DNA of 64,000 nucleotides from JAJDNH01 sp964552395 (GTDB lineage Bacteria > Acidobacteriota > Thermoanaerobaculia > Thermoanaerobaculales > Sulfomarinibacteraceae), in contig CAZKGM010000013.1 in assembly GCA_964552395.1 (NCBI GenBank), positions 1 to 64,000 on the forward strand. The letters are read 5' to 3'. The notes under the pieces were generated by a model. That model was not told where the DNA came from. It saw only the letters and a list, made by a program, of their open reading frames with translations, and ran no database searches. Position numbers and translations under genes: made by a program. Shown piece by piece: positions 1 through 8,127 of the stretch (positions are counted from its first letter, which is position 1; every line of letters starts with the position of its first letter).

Positions 1-23
1 CCCCCTCCCTTTTGATAGGGGAG

Positions 24-58
24 GGATCGCGCAGGAGCGCCCTCTCGCGCCCCGCCGC
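24..58 (+). repeat. short intergenic repeat, inverted copy near 9316-9350
   Basis: Positions 24-58 align without gaps to the reverse complement of 9316-9350. The shared blocks are GGATCGCGCAGG (24-35, matching 9339-9350), then CTCGCGCC and GCCGC further along, with weaker matching between them. The stretch also carries the GCCGCGGGACCG-type tail seen in the longer repeat at 9541-9620. I read it as a degenerate copy of a dispersed non-coding repeat family. The left edge of the window prevents seeing its full extent. Nothing else is recognisable in 1-194. Confidence 0.4.
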
Positions 59-194
59 TGCCGCGGGACCGTGCACCGCAAAGCTCGCGTGTGACGACTG
101 GGGCGCGACTGGGGGAGCCTCAGACGGGCTTTGTGGCGCCCGCTCCTTATGGATGCGCTGCGCGCATCCTCGTAGGGATCCTGTCATGAGCGAT

Positions 195-329
195 TTACGC
201 AGCGAATTGCGGCTCGAGCGCCCCGGCGCGATCGCGGTGGCGCCCGACGTTGTAGGCCAACGCCAGAATGATGAGCGCATTCAGGGCTGCAGAGATCGCG
301 ACAATCGAGATGCCGGTGACCGGGATCAT
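195..329 (-). CDS. possible 44-residue single-pass membrane peptide
   Basis: This minus-strand ORF begins with ATG at 329, 13 nt after the kinase stop codon, and ends with TAA at 195-197. A run of five G lies about six bases before the start and could act as a ribosome-binding site. The product starts MIPVTGISIVAISAALNA and has one hydrophobic helix at about residues 3-26, followed by an Arg/His-rich basic stretch (VGRHRDRAG), as expected for an inner-membrane peptide with its C-terminus in the cytoplasm. The position suggests co-transcription with the two kinases. I recognise no family. The last codons are less GC-rich than neighbouring genes, so it may be a chance ORF. Confidence 0.35.
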   Translation of the reverse strand: MIPVTGISIVAISAALNALIILALAYNVGRHRDRAGALEPQFAA

Positions 330-342
330 CCGTTGCCCCCGC

Positions 343-2586
343 TCACGGCCCGTCCAGGGCGGTGCGGACGGCGCGCGACAGGGTGCTGAGGTCGATTGGC
401 TTCTGCAGGAAGCGCACGGTTCCCTCCCCGATCTCCTGGCGCAGCACTTCGCTCTCGGCGTAGCCGGACATGACGATCACGCGCAGCGCCGGCCAGCGCT
501 TCCGCAGCGTTTCAGACACCTCGATGCCCGACATGCCGGGAAGCATGAAGTCGGTGATGAGGAGATCGAACGGCTGTGACTCAGGGAACCTGCTCAGCTC
601 CTCTGCATCCTCGACCAGAGTGGCATCGTACCCGAGCCAGGCCAGCAACGCGCCGAGGGCCTCCCGGACCGCCGGGTCATCCTCGACCACCAGCACCCGC
701 TCTCCTTCCCCCGATCTCTTTGTGGCCTTCACTTGCCTGACCGGCTCGAACGCCCTGGAGTCGCTCGACGGCAGCTCGACGCGGAAGGTCGCGCCGCGGC
801 CGGGGTCGCTCGTGACCGCGATGCTGCCGCCGTGCTGGGTGACGATGCCGTGTACGACCGACAGGCCGAGCCCGGTTCCCCTGTCCGCACCCTTCGTCGT
901 GAAGAATGGCTCGAAGATCTTCTCCCGGATATCGGGGGGAATTCCCGCGCCGGTGTCGGCGACCTCGAACCACACCAGGTCGTCGCCGCCACCTGTCCTG
1001 ATCTCGAGCTCTCCGCCCTCGGGCATGGCGTCCACGGCGTTGACCACCAGGTTCATGAGCACCTGCTCGAGCTGGCCGGCATCCCCGGTGATCGGGAGAG
1101 GCTCGTCGGTGGGTGTAACTGTAAAGTGGACGTTGGCGCGGACCAGGCGGGACAGCATGGCAGCGGCGGAACCAATGAGCTCGTTGAGTTCGAGCTTCTC
1201 CGGCTTCGTGACACCGCGGCGCGCGAACAGCAGCAGCTGGCGTGTGAGCGCCGTCGCCCGCCCGACCAGATGGCTCAGCTCGTCGGCCGAGGAGGCCACC
1301 TTGGGGTCGTGGTCCTGGCGGACCTTGAGCATCTCGATGGTCCCCAGCATCACCTGCAGGATGTTGTTGAAGTCGTGCGCCACTCCGCCCGCGAGCCGTC
1401 CTACGGCCTCCATCTTCTGCGCTTGCCTGAGCTGCTCCTCCGTCTTCTTATGGGCCGTGATGTCGAACAGGTACCCCTGGATGCGTTTCAGCTCGCCGTG
1501 CTCGTCGAAGATGCCGACGGAGTTCGCGACAACGAAGACCGGGGCGCCGTCTCGGTGCCGGAGCTCCTGCTCGAAGTACATCAGCTCGTGCTGTGCCTGC
1601 AGCTGTGAGAGGAAGAGTGCTCGCGCCGCCGGCTCTGGGAAGAGCTCGGTCATGTTGGCCCGCCTGGCTTCGTCGAGAGACGTCAAGCCAAAGGTGCGCA
1701 GGAACGCCGGATTGCAGTCGAGGATATTCCCGTCCACGGTCGCGATGAAGTCGCAGGTCAGGTCCTTTCCGAAGAAGGAGCGGTAGCGCTCCTCGCTCTC
1801 GCGCAGAGCGGCCTCGGCCTCTCGGCGCTCGCTGACATCGGCCAGCACGCCGGCGACGCCGGTAATCTGCCCGTTCTCGACGATGCCCCGGGTCGAGTAC
1901 CGAACGTACTTCACGCCTCCCCACCCGTCGAGGAACCGAACCTCACCGGTTTCCGCCGACCCCTGGATCACCCTCGCAAACGCCTCCAACAGGGCTGGAT
2001 GATCTTCCTCGTGGATGAACTCGATGAACGGCCGCCCGACGATGTCGGAAGGTCGGTAGCCGAAGGTCTCCTCGGCGGCGGGGCTGACGTACACCAGGGT
2101 CCCCGCCTCGTCGATGCGGAAGATCGTGTCGTTGACCTGCTCCACCAGGACGCGGAAGCGCTCCTCACTCTCCCGCAGGGACTGCTCGGCCTGCCGCCGT
2201 TGGCGGCGTGACATCGCCTCTCGCAGCTCCCGCTCCACTGCCGGCGCCAGGCGGGCGAGGTTGCTCTTCATGAGGTAGTCGTGGGCGCCCGCCTTCATCG
2301 CGGCCACGGCGGTTTCCTCACCGATGGTCCCGGACACGATGATGAACGGGATATCGATGCCGGCCGCCTTGAGAATGGCGAGCGCGGCCGGGGCGTCGAA
2401 GCCAGGCAGCGAGTAGTCGGAGACCACGATTTCCCAGGGCGCCCCCTCGAGCGCTGCTGTCAACTCCTCCGCAGTCTCCACCCGCCTCGACTCGACCTCG
2501 AGACCGCCGCTGCGCAGCTCGCGCAGGAGGAGGGCGGCGTCGTCCTCGCTGTCCTCGACGACCAGCACCCGCAGCGGTCCGGCCAT
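343..2586 (-). CDS. hybrid sensor histidine kinase (REC-PAS-PAS-HisKA-HATPase-REC)
   Basis: Cytoplasmic hybrid kinase of about 747 residues with no membrane helix. The order is an N-terminal receiver (VLVVEDSEDD acidic pocket, phosphoacceptor Asp in VSDYSLPG), two PAS domains (about 140-260 and 265-385), a HisKA dimerisation helix with the H-box GGVAHDFNNIL, an HATPase domain (N box NLVVNAVDAMPEGG, DTGAGIPP, GTGLGLSVVHG) and a C-terminal receiver (VLVVEDDPAVREA, Asp in LLITDFMLPG). The HDFNN form is typical of CckA/NtrB-like hybrid kinases. ATG at 2586 shares its A with the upstream stop (TGATG); GTG at 2589 is the alternative. With two receivers and no sensor region, input probably comes by phosphotransfer from the partner kinase at 3050-5275 and the receiver at 2586-3041. 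The signal is unknown. Confidence 0.92.
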   Translation of the reverse strand: MAGPLRVLVVEDSEDDAALLLRELRSGGLEVESRRVETAEELTAALEGAPWEIVVSDYSLPGFDAPAALAILKAAGIDIPFIIVSGTIGEETAVAAMKAGAHDYLMKSNLARLAPAVERELREAMSRRQRRQAEQSLRESEERFRVLVEQVNDTIFRIDEAGTLVYVSPAAEETFGYRPSDIVGRPFIEFIHEEDHPALLEAFARVIQGSAETGEVRFLDGWGGVKYVRYSTRGIVENGQITGVAGVLADVSERREAEAALRESEERYRSFFGKDLTCDFIATVDGNILDCNPAFLRTFGLTSLDEARRANMTELFPEPAARALFLSQLQAQHELMYFEQELRHRDGAPVFVVANSVGIFDEHGELKRIQGYLFDITAHKKTEEQLRQAQKMEAVGRLAGGVAHDFNNILQVMLGTIEMLKVRQDHDPKVASSADELSHLVGRATALTRQLLLFARRGVTKPEKLELNELIGSAAAMLSRLVRANVHFTVTPTDEPLPITGDAGQLEQVLMNLVVNAVDAMPEGGELEIRTGGGDDLVWFEVADTGAGIPPDIREKIFEPFFTTKGADRGTGLGLSVVHGIVTQHGGSIAVTSDPGRGATFRVELPSSDSRAFEPVRQVKATKRSGEGERVLVVEDDPAVREALGALLAWLGYDATLVEDAEELSRFPESQPFDLLITDFMLPGMSGIEVSETLRKRWPALRVIVMSGYAESEVLRQEIGEGTVRFLQKPIDLSTLSRAVRTALDGP

Positions 2587-3041
2587 CACGCCTTCCTCGG
2601 CACAGGCGGCGGCTGGTTGAGCACCAGCCAGTACAGGCCGAGGTAGCGCACGGCCTCGGCGAACTGCTCGAAGTCGACCGGCTTGCGCACGTAGGAGTTG
2701 GCGCCGAGGGAGTAGCCGCTGATGAGGTCACGCTCCTCCGCCGACGAGGTGAGGATGACCACCGGCAGCAGCCGCGTGCGCTCGTCGGCGCGGATGCGCT
2801 GCAGCACCTCGAGCCCGTCGAGCCGCGGCAGCTTGAGGTCGAGGAGCACCAGGGCGGGCAGGTCGGCCGGATCGCGGCCGGCGAACTCGCCTGTACCGAA
2901 GAGGTAGTCGATGGCCTCGACGCCATCGTGAACGATGACGACCTGGTTGGCGATGTGGTGCCGGTCCAGCGCCCGCAGAGTGAGCTGCTGGTCGTCCGGG
3001 TTGTCCTCGACGAGCAGGATCCTCCTGTTCTCGGTTGCCAT
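2586..3041 (-). CDS. single-domain response regulator, Rcp1-like
   Basis: A stand-alone receiver of 151 residues with no output domain. The acidic pocket is LLVEDNPDDQQ, the phosphoacceptor Asp lies in LLDLKLPRLDG, the conserved Thr/Ser in ILTSSAEE and the Lys in VRKPVD. The long loop after beta-2 with DYLFGTGEF is characteristic of the Rcp1/CheY-like receivers that pair with phytochrome-type kinases. It starts 8 nt after the kinase gene at 3050-5275 and ends in a TGATG overlap with the hybrid kinase gene. It probably shuttles phosphoryl groups between those two kinases. Confidence 0.93.
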   Translation of the reverse strand: MATENRRILLVEDNPDDQQLTLRALDRHHIANQVVIVHDGVEAIDYLFGTGEFAGRDPADLPALVLLDLKLPRLDGLEVLQRIRADERTRLLPVVILTSSAEERDLISGYSLGANSYVRKPVDFEQFAEAVRYLGLYWLVLNQPPPVPRKA

Positions 3042-3049
3042 TGCTCCCC

Positions 3050-5275
3050 CTATTCGTCCTTCTCGGCGGTCTCCAGCTTATCCTGGGGCCGATCCGGAAG
3101 CGTGAAGTAGAAGGTTGCGCCCTCCCCGACCGCGCCCTTGGCCCACACCCTGCCGCCGTGGCGGTGGACGATGCGCTGCGCGGTGGCGAGCCCGATCCCT
3201 GTCCCCTCGAACTCGGCCGACGAGTGGAGGCGCTGGAAGGCGCCGAAGAGCTTGTCGGAGTGGGCCATGTCGAAGCCGGCGCCGTCATCTCGCACGAAGA
3301 AGGCTCTCTCGCCGTCGTAGTCGGCGGCGCCAACCTCGACGTGTGCCTGCGGCCGGCGGGCCGTGAACTTCCAGGCGTTGCCCAGGAGGTTGGACAGAAG
3401 AACCTCGAGCAACCTCCTGTCCGCAGTAGCGGTGAGGTCGTCGGGGATGGTGAGGTCGATGTGTCGTTCCGGCTCGCTCCGGCGCAGATCCCTCACGACC
3501 GACGCGGCGAGGGTCGAGATGCTGACCTTCTCCGGGCGCATCTCGTCCCTCGTCACGCGGGACAGCTTGAGCAGGTCGTCGATGAGCCGGCCCATGCGCT
3601 GGGCGTTGGCGCGCACGCGGTCCAGGTAGCCCCGGCCCAGCTCGTCGAGCCGTTCGGAACAGTCCTCGAGCAGCGCCTGGGAAAAGCCATCGATCGCGCG
3701 CAGCGGCGCCCGCAGGTCGTGCGATACCGAGTAGGCGAACGCCTCGAGCTCGCGGTTCGTCGCCGCGAGCTCGGACGTGCGGCGGCGCACCCGCTCCTCC
3801 AGCTCCTCGAGCAGCGTCACATTCTCCAGCGCCCGCGCTGCGGCGTCAGCCAGGGTTTGCAGGAGCTGGACCTCGTCGGTGGTCGGCGTGTGCTCCTGGG
3901 CCCAGTAGTTGCCGATGGCCCCGAGCGGGTCGGCGGTGCGGATCGGCACCATCGCCAGACTCTTGACGAAGGTGGAGCGGTAGACGTCGGTGGGGATGCG
4001 CTGGTCGCGGTAGATGTCGGTGATGATTGCCTGCCGACGGTTCAGCATCACCCAGCCGCTGATGCACTCCGACATCGGGAACCGGCGGCCCTTCCACAGC
4101 GGCGCAATGGCGTCCTCGGCGACGTAGTGGCACTGGTCTCCATCCCGCAGCACGACTGTCACGCCGTCGGCCCCGGTCAGTCGGCGTGCGTGCGTCCGCA
4201 CGACGTCGCTTATGGCCTCGATGTCGCGAGCCGCGGCGAGCGCCTGGATCGCCTCGATGAGATCCTGCAGGCGCCGGTTCAGCTGCCCGATCTCCTGCAC
4301 CGCCAGGTGCCGCTCGGTGACGTCCTCGGCGGTGCCGTCGTAGTAGAGGACCTCGCCGTCGGCGCCCCACACGGCCTGGGCGCTCTCCTGAACGTAGAGT
4401 GTCTCCCCGTCCTTTCTCGCCCACTGGGCGCGGTAGCCGCGAATCACGCCATCGCGTCCCAGAGCCTCCTTGAAATCCTGTCGGGGAGGTCCCGATTGAA
4501 AGCCTGCCTGCTCGAGGTTGCGTAGGCCGAGCTCGGCCAGCGAATCGTAGCCGAGCATGTTGAGCAGGGCCGGGTTGGCGAACAGGATCCGGCCGTCCGG
4601 GGTGGTTCGGTAGATGCCGACCGGAGACTCCTCGAACAGGCTGCGGTACTGCTTCTCGCTGGTCTCCAGTCTTCGGACTACCGGCGAGGTCACGCCAATA
4701 AACACCGCAGTACCGAGGACAACCAGGAACAGGGTCAGCCCGCTGGCCACCAGCCCCGCGTGCCAGAACGGCGCTCGAGCCTCCGCCAGGTCCACCTTCG
4801 CCACCACCGCCCAGCCCGGGCCCGGCGCCAGCGCGTAGCCCGCCAGCACGGGTTGGCCCCGGTAGTCTCGGCCGATCATGGTTCCACGCTCGCCGCGCAG
4901 CGCCCGCTGCATCGGTTCGGCGAGTGCGTCCCCGACGGGCACCGAGAAGGGCCCCGCGGAGAGTCCGAAGCGCCTGCTGATGAGCCACACCATCCGGCCG
5001 CCCTCCCGCTTGGCCAGGGTCACCTCGCCGGTCTTGCCGAGGCCCGGTGCGAGCTGGAACGCCTGTCGGATCTCTCTCAGGGTCTCCATCCGGTCTCTTG
5101 AACGAGTGAAGATCGTCTCGACCAGCGAAGCGCGATCGGTGGCGAGCTCGAGCAGACCTTCGCGGCGGGCATTCATCGTCACCCGGTAGAGCATCCCTAC
5201 GGCCAGGGTCACCACAGCCAGGGTTGCCAGGCTGATGAAGCCGGCGAGGAGCAGGAAGCGCCGTCGCGCGTTCAT
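3050..5275 (-). CDS. membrane sensor histidine kinase (periplasmic sensor-PAS-GAF-HisKA-HATPase)
   Basis: About 741 residues. The N-terminus has a helix (RRRFLLLAGFISLATLAVV), a periplasmic sensor region of about 130 residues and a second helix (about 178-200). A PAS domain follows (YRSLFEESPVGIYRTTPDGR), then a second PAS-like part and a GAF domain (about 350-500). The kinase core has H-box SVSHDLRAPLRAIDGF, N box NLLGNAWKF, DDGAGFDM and GTGIGLATAQRIVHRHGG. This core is the phytochrome-like type that usually works with Rcp1-like receivers, and one follows directly. I chose ATG at 5275 because it sits just before the first membrane helix; an in-frame start at 5311 would add 12 unremarkable residues. 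The periplasmic ligand cannot be predicted. Confidence 0.92.
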   Translation of the reverse strand: MNARRRFLLLAGFISLATLAVVTLAVGMLYRVTMNARREGLLELATDRASLVETIFTRSRDRMETLREIRQAFQLAPGLGKTGEVTLAKREGGRMVWLISRRFGLSAGPFSVPVGDALAEPMQRALRGERGTMIGRDYRGQPVLAGYALAPGPGWAVVAKVDLAEARAPFWHAGLVASGLTLFLVVLGTAVFIGVTSPVVRRLETSEKQYRSLFEESPVGIYRTTPDGRILFANPALLNMLGYDSLAELGLRNLEQAGFQSGPPRQDFKEALGRDGVIRGYRAQWARKDGETLYVQESAQAVWGADGEVLYYDGTAEDVTERHLAVQEIGQLNRRLQDLIEAIQALAAARDIEAISDVVRTHARRLTGADGVTVVLRDGDQCHYVAEDAIAPLWKGRRFPMSECISGWVMLNRRQAIITDIYRDQRIPTDVYRSTFVKSLAMVPIRTADPLGAIGNYWAQEHTPTTDEVQLLQTLADAAARALENVTLLEELEERVRRRTSELAATNRELEAFAYSVSHDLRAPLRAIDGFSQALLEDCSERLDELGRGYLDRVRANAQRMGRLIDDLLKLSRVTRDEMRPEKVSISTLAASVVRDLRRSEPERHIDLTIPDDLTATADRRLLEVLLSNLLGNAWKFTARRPQAHVEVGAADYDGERAFFVRDDGAGFDMAHSDKLFGAFQRLHSSAEFEGTGIGLATAQRIVHRHGGRVWAKGAVGEGATFYFTLPDRPQDKLETAEKDE

Positions 5276-5727
5276 GTGCTTTCTCGCCACGCGTGGCACC
5301 GTGACCTGCACGCGATCATGTCGGCGCTCCCGAAACCCGGCGGGAACCTCGTGGCGGGGACCCGAACAGCCTCGGCCACATGGTGTCGTCCTGATACCCG
5401 GCCCTGGTCGCCACGAATTCTGCTCCGTGCTCGACCGATCCGATTCCGGCGTTCATCCGGTCGACGGCGAGATCCCTGCTGCGACGCAGGTACCGCGCCC
5501 TCGGCGAATAGGCATACATCAATCTATTCATCGACCGGTCGACCTGTCTCCATTCTAGCCGCATGTGCGGTTCCCGGTCAATCTCCGGTGGCTGGTGGCA
5601 GGGTCGGAGGTGTCGAATGCACGCCTTCACGAGATCCCCCAATGGCGTCTTTGACAGCTTCGGGAGAGGCCCATATATTGCGGGAAGGAACTCGACTCAG
5701 GATCGAACGAAATGTGGGAGGCGGCCG
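5276..5727. other. divergent intergenic region
   Basis: These 452 bp separate the minus-strand kinase operon from the plus-strand cassette. They hold a near-consensus plus-strand promoter (separate entry). A minus-strand ORF of 82 codons at 5316-5564 lies here, but it has only a weak ribosome-binding site and matches no family I know, so I do not call it. I see no obvious promoter for the kinase operon. Confidence 0.6.
5651..5679 (+). promoter_or_regulatory. sigma-70-type promoter of the 5728-9302 cassette
   Basis: The -35 box TTGACA at 5651-5656 is a perfect consensus match. It is followed after 17 bp by TATATT at 5674-5679, a five-of-six match to the -10 box. Transcription would start near 5686, about 40 nt before the ATG at 5728, which has GGGAGG at 5715-5720 as its ribosome-binding site. 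In GC-rich surroundings such a match is unlikely by chance. Confidence 0.7.
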
Positions 5728-6807
5728 ATGAACCTCGGCATGGTCCCGATGCTCTCCACGCTGCTCGCGCTGGCGGCGTACGTGATCGGCCTTGCACTCT
5801 TCGAGCAGGTGTTTCAGGAGCTGTACAAGTTCCTGTCGAGCAGCAAGTCGCGGACCTACGCGAAGGTGCTGGTGGACTTCGCGGGGCCGTGGGCGCGGCA
5901 GCTCATGCGGCCGGAGGCGCTGCCGGACATGACCGTCCGCGGGCCGTTCCAGGTTCGGCGCTGGCGCCCGCGCGGCGAGCTCCTGCCGCTCGGGGAGGAG
6001 GAGCTGACGTCGGCCGCCGAACGCACCGCGCCGCCGTGGGTGAAGCGCGCTCTCGACGCGTTGGCACTCGAGGTCAAGCTGCAGGGCGGCGAGGCGGCGG
6101 CGCCGTCGCCGTCGTGGCAGGAGCTGGTCGCGCAGCTGGCGTCGGCGGCGCCCGGGTCGCCGGGGTACCGGTCAGCGCGGCGGGTGCTGGGTGTGCTTGA
6201 GCGGTGGGGAGCGGTCAAGGCGGGCACCGCGAAGGCCGGCCGCTCGCTGGATGCCCGGCGCCTGCAACAGGCGCTGCGCAGCGAGCTGCTGCCGCACGTG
6301 GTCAGGCTGGAGGCCGGACGCGAGCAACTCGAGAGGAACTTCACCTATACCTATCGGCGTCGCAACCTGCGGCAGACTTTCACGATCGCGATGCTGATGG
6401 CGGTCGTGTTCAACCTGCCGTTCGACCGCCTCTACAAGCAGGCGGCGGCGATGCCGCCGGAGGCGGCCCTGGCAGCGGCCGAGGCGGCGACGACGCAGTG
6501 GGAGCAGTCGACGGCCGCGGAGGCGGCCAGGCCGGAGGAGGGCCAGGAGCCGGCGGCGCGAGCGCAGGCCTTGGTCGAGCGCGCACTGGAGGTCCTCGAG
6601 AGCTCGCAGGCGCCGGTCAACTACATCCTCGACTGGAAGCAACTGCAGGATCTCGTCCGGCGGCCGTGGCAGGGGCTGCGGTACCTGTTCGGGTGTCTGA
6701 TCACGGCCCTGATGGTGACCTTCGGCGCCCCTTTCTTGAATGACGTGGGGTCTCTGCTCCTGCGACTGCAGCGCGGGACGCCGGCGGCGGGCGGAACGGC
6801 GGGGTAG
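5728..6807 (+). CDS. membrane protein of unknown function
   Basis: A protein of 359 residues with no family I recognise. A first membrane helix lies near the N-terminus (LSTLLALAAYVIGLALFEQV), followed by a charged domain of about 180 residues, a second helix near residues 212-230 (FTIAMLMAVVFNLPFDRLY), an Ala/Glu-rich stretch (about 235-290) that looks helical, and a final helix close to the C-terminus (LFGCLITALMVTFGAPFL). ATG at 5728 is preferred over the upstream in-frame start at 5563 because GGGAGG stands eight bases before it and the promoter lies between the two. It heads a three-gene operon; the metallophosphoesterase starts 3 nt after its stop. It may anchor or serve the two hydrolases, but nothing in the sequence proves this. 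Confidence 0.85.
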   Translation: MNLGMVPMLSTLLALAAYVIGLALFEQVFQELYKFLSSSKSRTYAKVLVDFAGPWARQLMRPEALPDMTVRGPFQVRRWRPRGELLPLGEEELTSAAERTAPPWVKRALDALALEVKLQGGEAAAPSPSWQELVAQLASAAPGSPGYRSARRVLGVLERWGAVKAGTAKAGRSLDARRLQQALRSELLPHVVRLEAGREQLERNFTYTYRRRNLRQTFTIAMLMAVVFNLPFDRLYKQAAAMPPEAALAAAEAATTQWEQSTAAEAARPEEGQEPAARAQALVERALEVLESSQAPVNYILDWKQLQDLVRRPWQGLRYLFGCLITALMVTFGAPFLNDVGSLLLRLQRGTPAAGGTAG

Positions 6808-6810
6808 ACG

Positions 6811-8127
6811 ATGGCGACGCTGCGCTACCCGCCGGAGGCGGTGTTCCGGCCGGGGTTCTGGGTCCGGTGGGGCAACATCTGGGCGGCGCGCCGGATCCTG
6901 CGCCGCGATCGGTCCAACGAGTGGCGGTACGCGTTCTCCGGCGGGCAGCCGCCGCAGCCGGCGAGCCGGTCGCGCCCGTTCTCCTACCTGCACGGAGGGA
7001 GTGCCGGCGACGGCTTCCGCTTCCTGATCCTCGGCGACACGGGCGAAGGCGACCGCTCGCAGTACGGCACCCTGCCGCTGATCCGCGCGCTCAAGCCAGA
7101 CTTCATGATCATCAACGGCGACGTCGTCTACCCGGCCGGCAGGATGGGGGACTTCAGGAGCGGGTTCTTCCAGCCGTACCGCGGGCTCGGGATCCCGGTC
7201 TGGGCGGTACCCGGAAACCACGATTACTACTCGGCCGATCGCGGCCGCGAGCTGTACGACGTGTTCTGCACGACCACCCACGCCGCGCTGTGGGACGAGC
7301 ACGGGCTCGAGCTGCGGCCGCAGCCCGGCACCTACTGGGAGCTCGCGGAACCGGGGGTGCCGCTGGTGGTGATCGGGCTCGACAGCGGGCACGGCGGAAG
7401 ATTGGACGGTGGTCGCGGCGTGGCGCCCGACGACCGTCAGCATCAGTGGCTGGAGTGGCGCCTTGGCGAGGCCGACCGCGCCGGTCTGCCGGTGACCGTG
7501 CTGTTCCACATCCCCGGCCTGGCAAAGCAGGAGCATGTCGGCAAGACGGCGCTGACGACGCTGCACCGGATCCTCGCCGCACACCCCAGTGTGCGGCTGG
7601 TGGTGTGTGGGCATGAGCACAACTTCCAGCGCTATGCGCCGGGCCGTCTCGCCGACTACCTCGAGCGCGAGCATGGCCGGCGGCCGGCCGGCGAGGCGCC
7701 CGACTACATCGTCAGCGGCGGCGGCGGCGCGTTCCTGCACGCGACCGAGTTTGGCTCGAGCGACTACCCGGCCGAGACGGTGTACCCGACGCCCGAGCAG
7801 TGGCGGCGCTACGCCCACGCCGGGCGCGAGATCGTGAGCCGGCTGGGCCTCGGCAAGTGGCTGATCGGCCGGATCGTGGCACTCAGCGACCAGGCGGCGC
7901 TGGCCGACGGCGATGCGGCGCAGCTGCTGAGCTTCCTGCTGGTCGAGGTGAAGGGCGGCTCGGCGAGGGTGACGCCGGTGTACCTCGACAGCGTCGGTGG
8001 CCTGTTCGCGCACCTGCCTGACGGCACGGTCGTTGACGTCGCCGGTCCCGACCCGCCGGTGTCTGCCGATGCGGTGGTGTCAGCCTTGCAAGCAGTTGAC
8101 GCGATCGAGCTCGGCGAGGAGGCGTGA
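6811..8127 (+). CDS. calcineurin-like metallophosphoesterase
   Basis: A protein of 438 residues with the full metallophosphoesterase motif series: LILGDTGEGD (GD box), IINGDVVY (second Asp), VPGNHDYY (GNHD box), VLFHIPG (His) and VVCGHEHNFQRY (GHxH box). The motifs lie within residues about 70-275, followed by a C-terminal extension of about 160 residues that I cannot assign. No signal peptide or membrane helix is evident, so it is probably cytoplasmic. The substrate cannot be read from the sequence; the family includes phosphodiesterases, protein phosphatases and nucleotidases. It sits between the membrane protein (3 nt gap) and the amidohydrolase (TGATG overlap), so the three are probably translated together. 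Confidence 0.88.
   Translation: MATLRYPPEAVFRPGFWVRWGNIWAARRILRRDRSNEWRYAFSGGQPPQPASRSRPFSYLHGGSAGDGFRFLILGDTGEGDRSQYGTLPLIRALKPDFMIINGDVVYPAGRMGDFRSGFFQPYRGLGIPVWAVPGNHDYYSADRGRELYDVFCTTTHAALWDEHGLELRPQPGTYWELAEPGVPLVVIGLDSGHGGRLDGGRGVAPDDRQHQWLEWRLGEADRAGLPVTVLFHIPGLAKQEHVGKTALTTLHRILAAHPSVRLVVCGHEHNFQRYAPGRLADYLEREHGRRPAGEAPDYIVSGGGGAFLHATEFGSSDYPAETVYPTPEQWRRYAHAGREIVSRLGLGKWLIGRIVALSDQAALADGDAAQLLSFLLVEVKGGSARVTPVYLDSVGGLFAHLPDGTVVDVAGPDPPVSADAVVSALQAVDAIELGEEA

Noticed and set aside
5316..5564. 82-codon minus-strand ORF upstream of the membrane kinase
   Set aside because: Codon use is only moderately like neighbouring genes, the ribosome-binding site is weak and no family is recognisable. 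Conservation in relatives would be needed to call it.
6172..8013. 613-codon minus-strand ORF
   Set aside because: Antisense to the cassette membrane protein and metallophosphoesterase; low-complexity Arg/Gln/Ala-rich translation.
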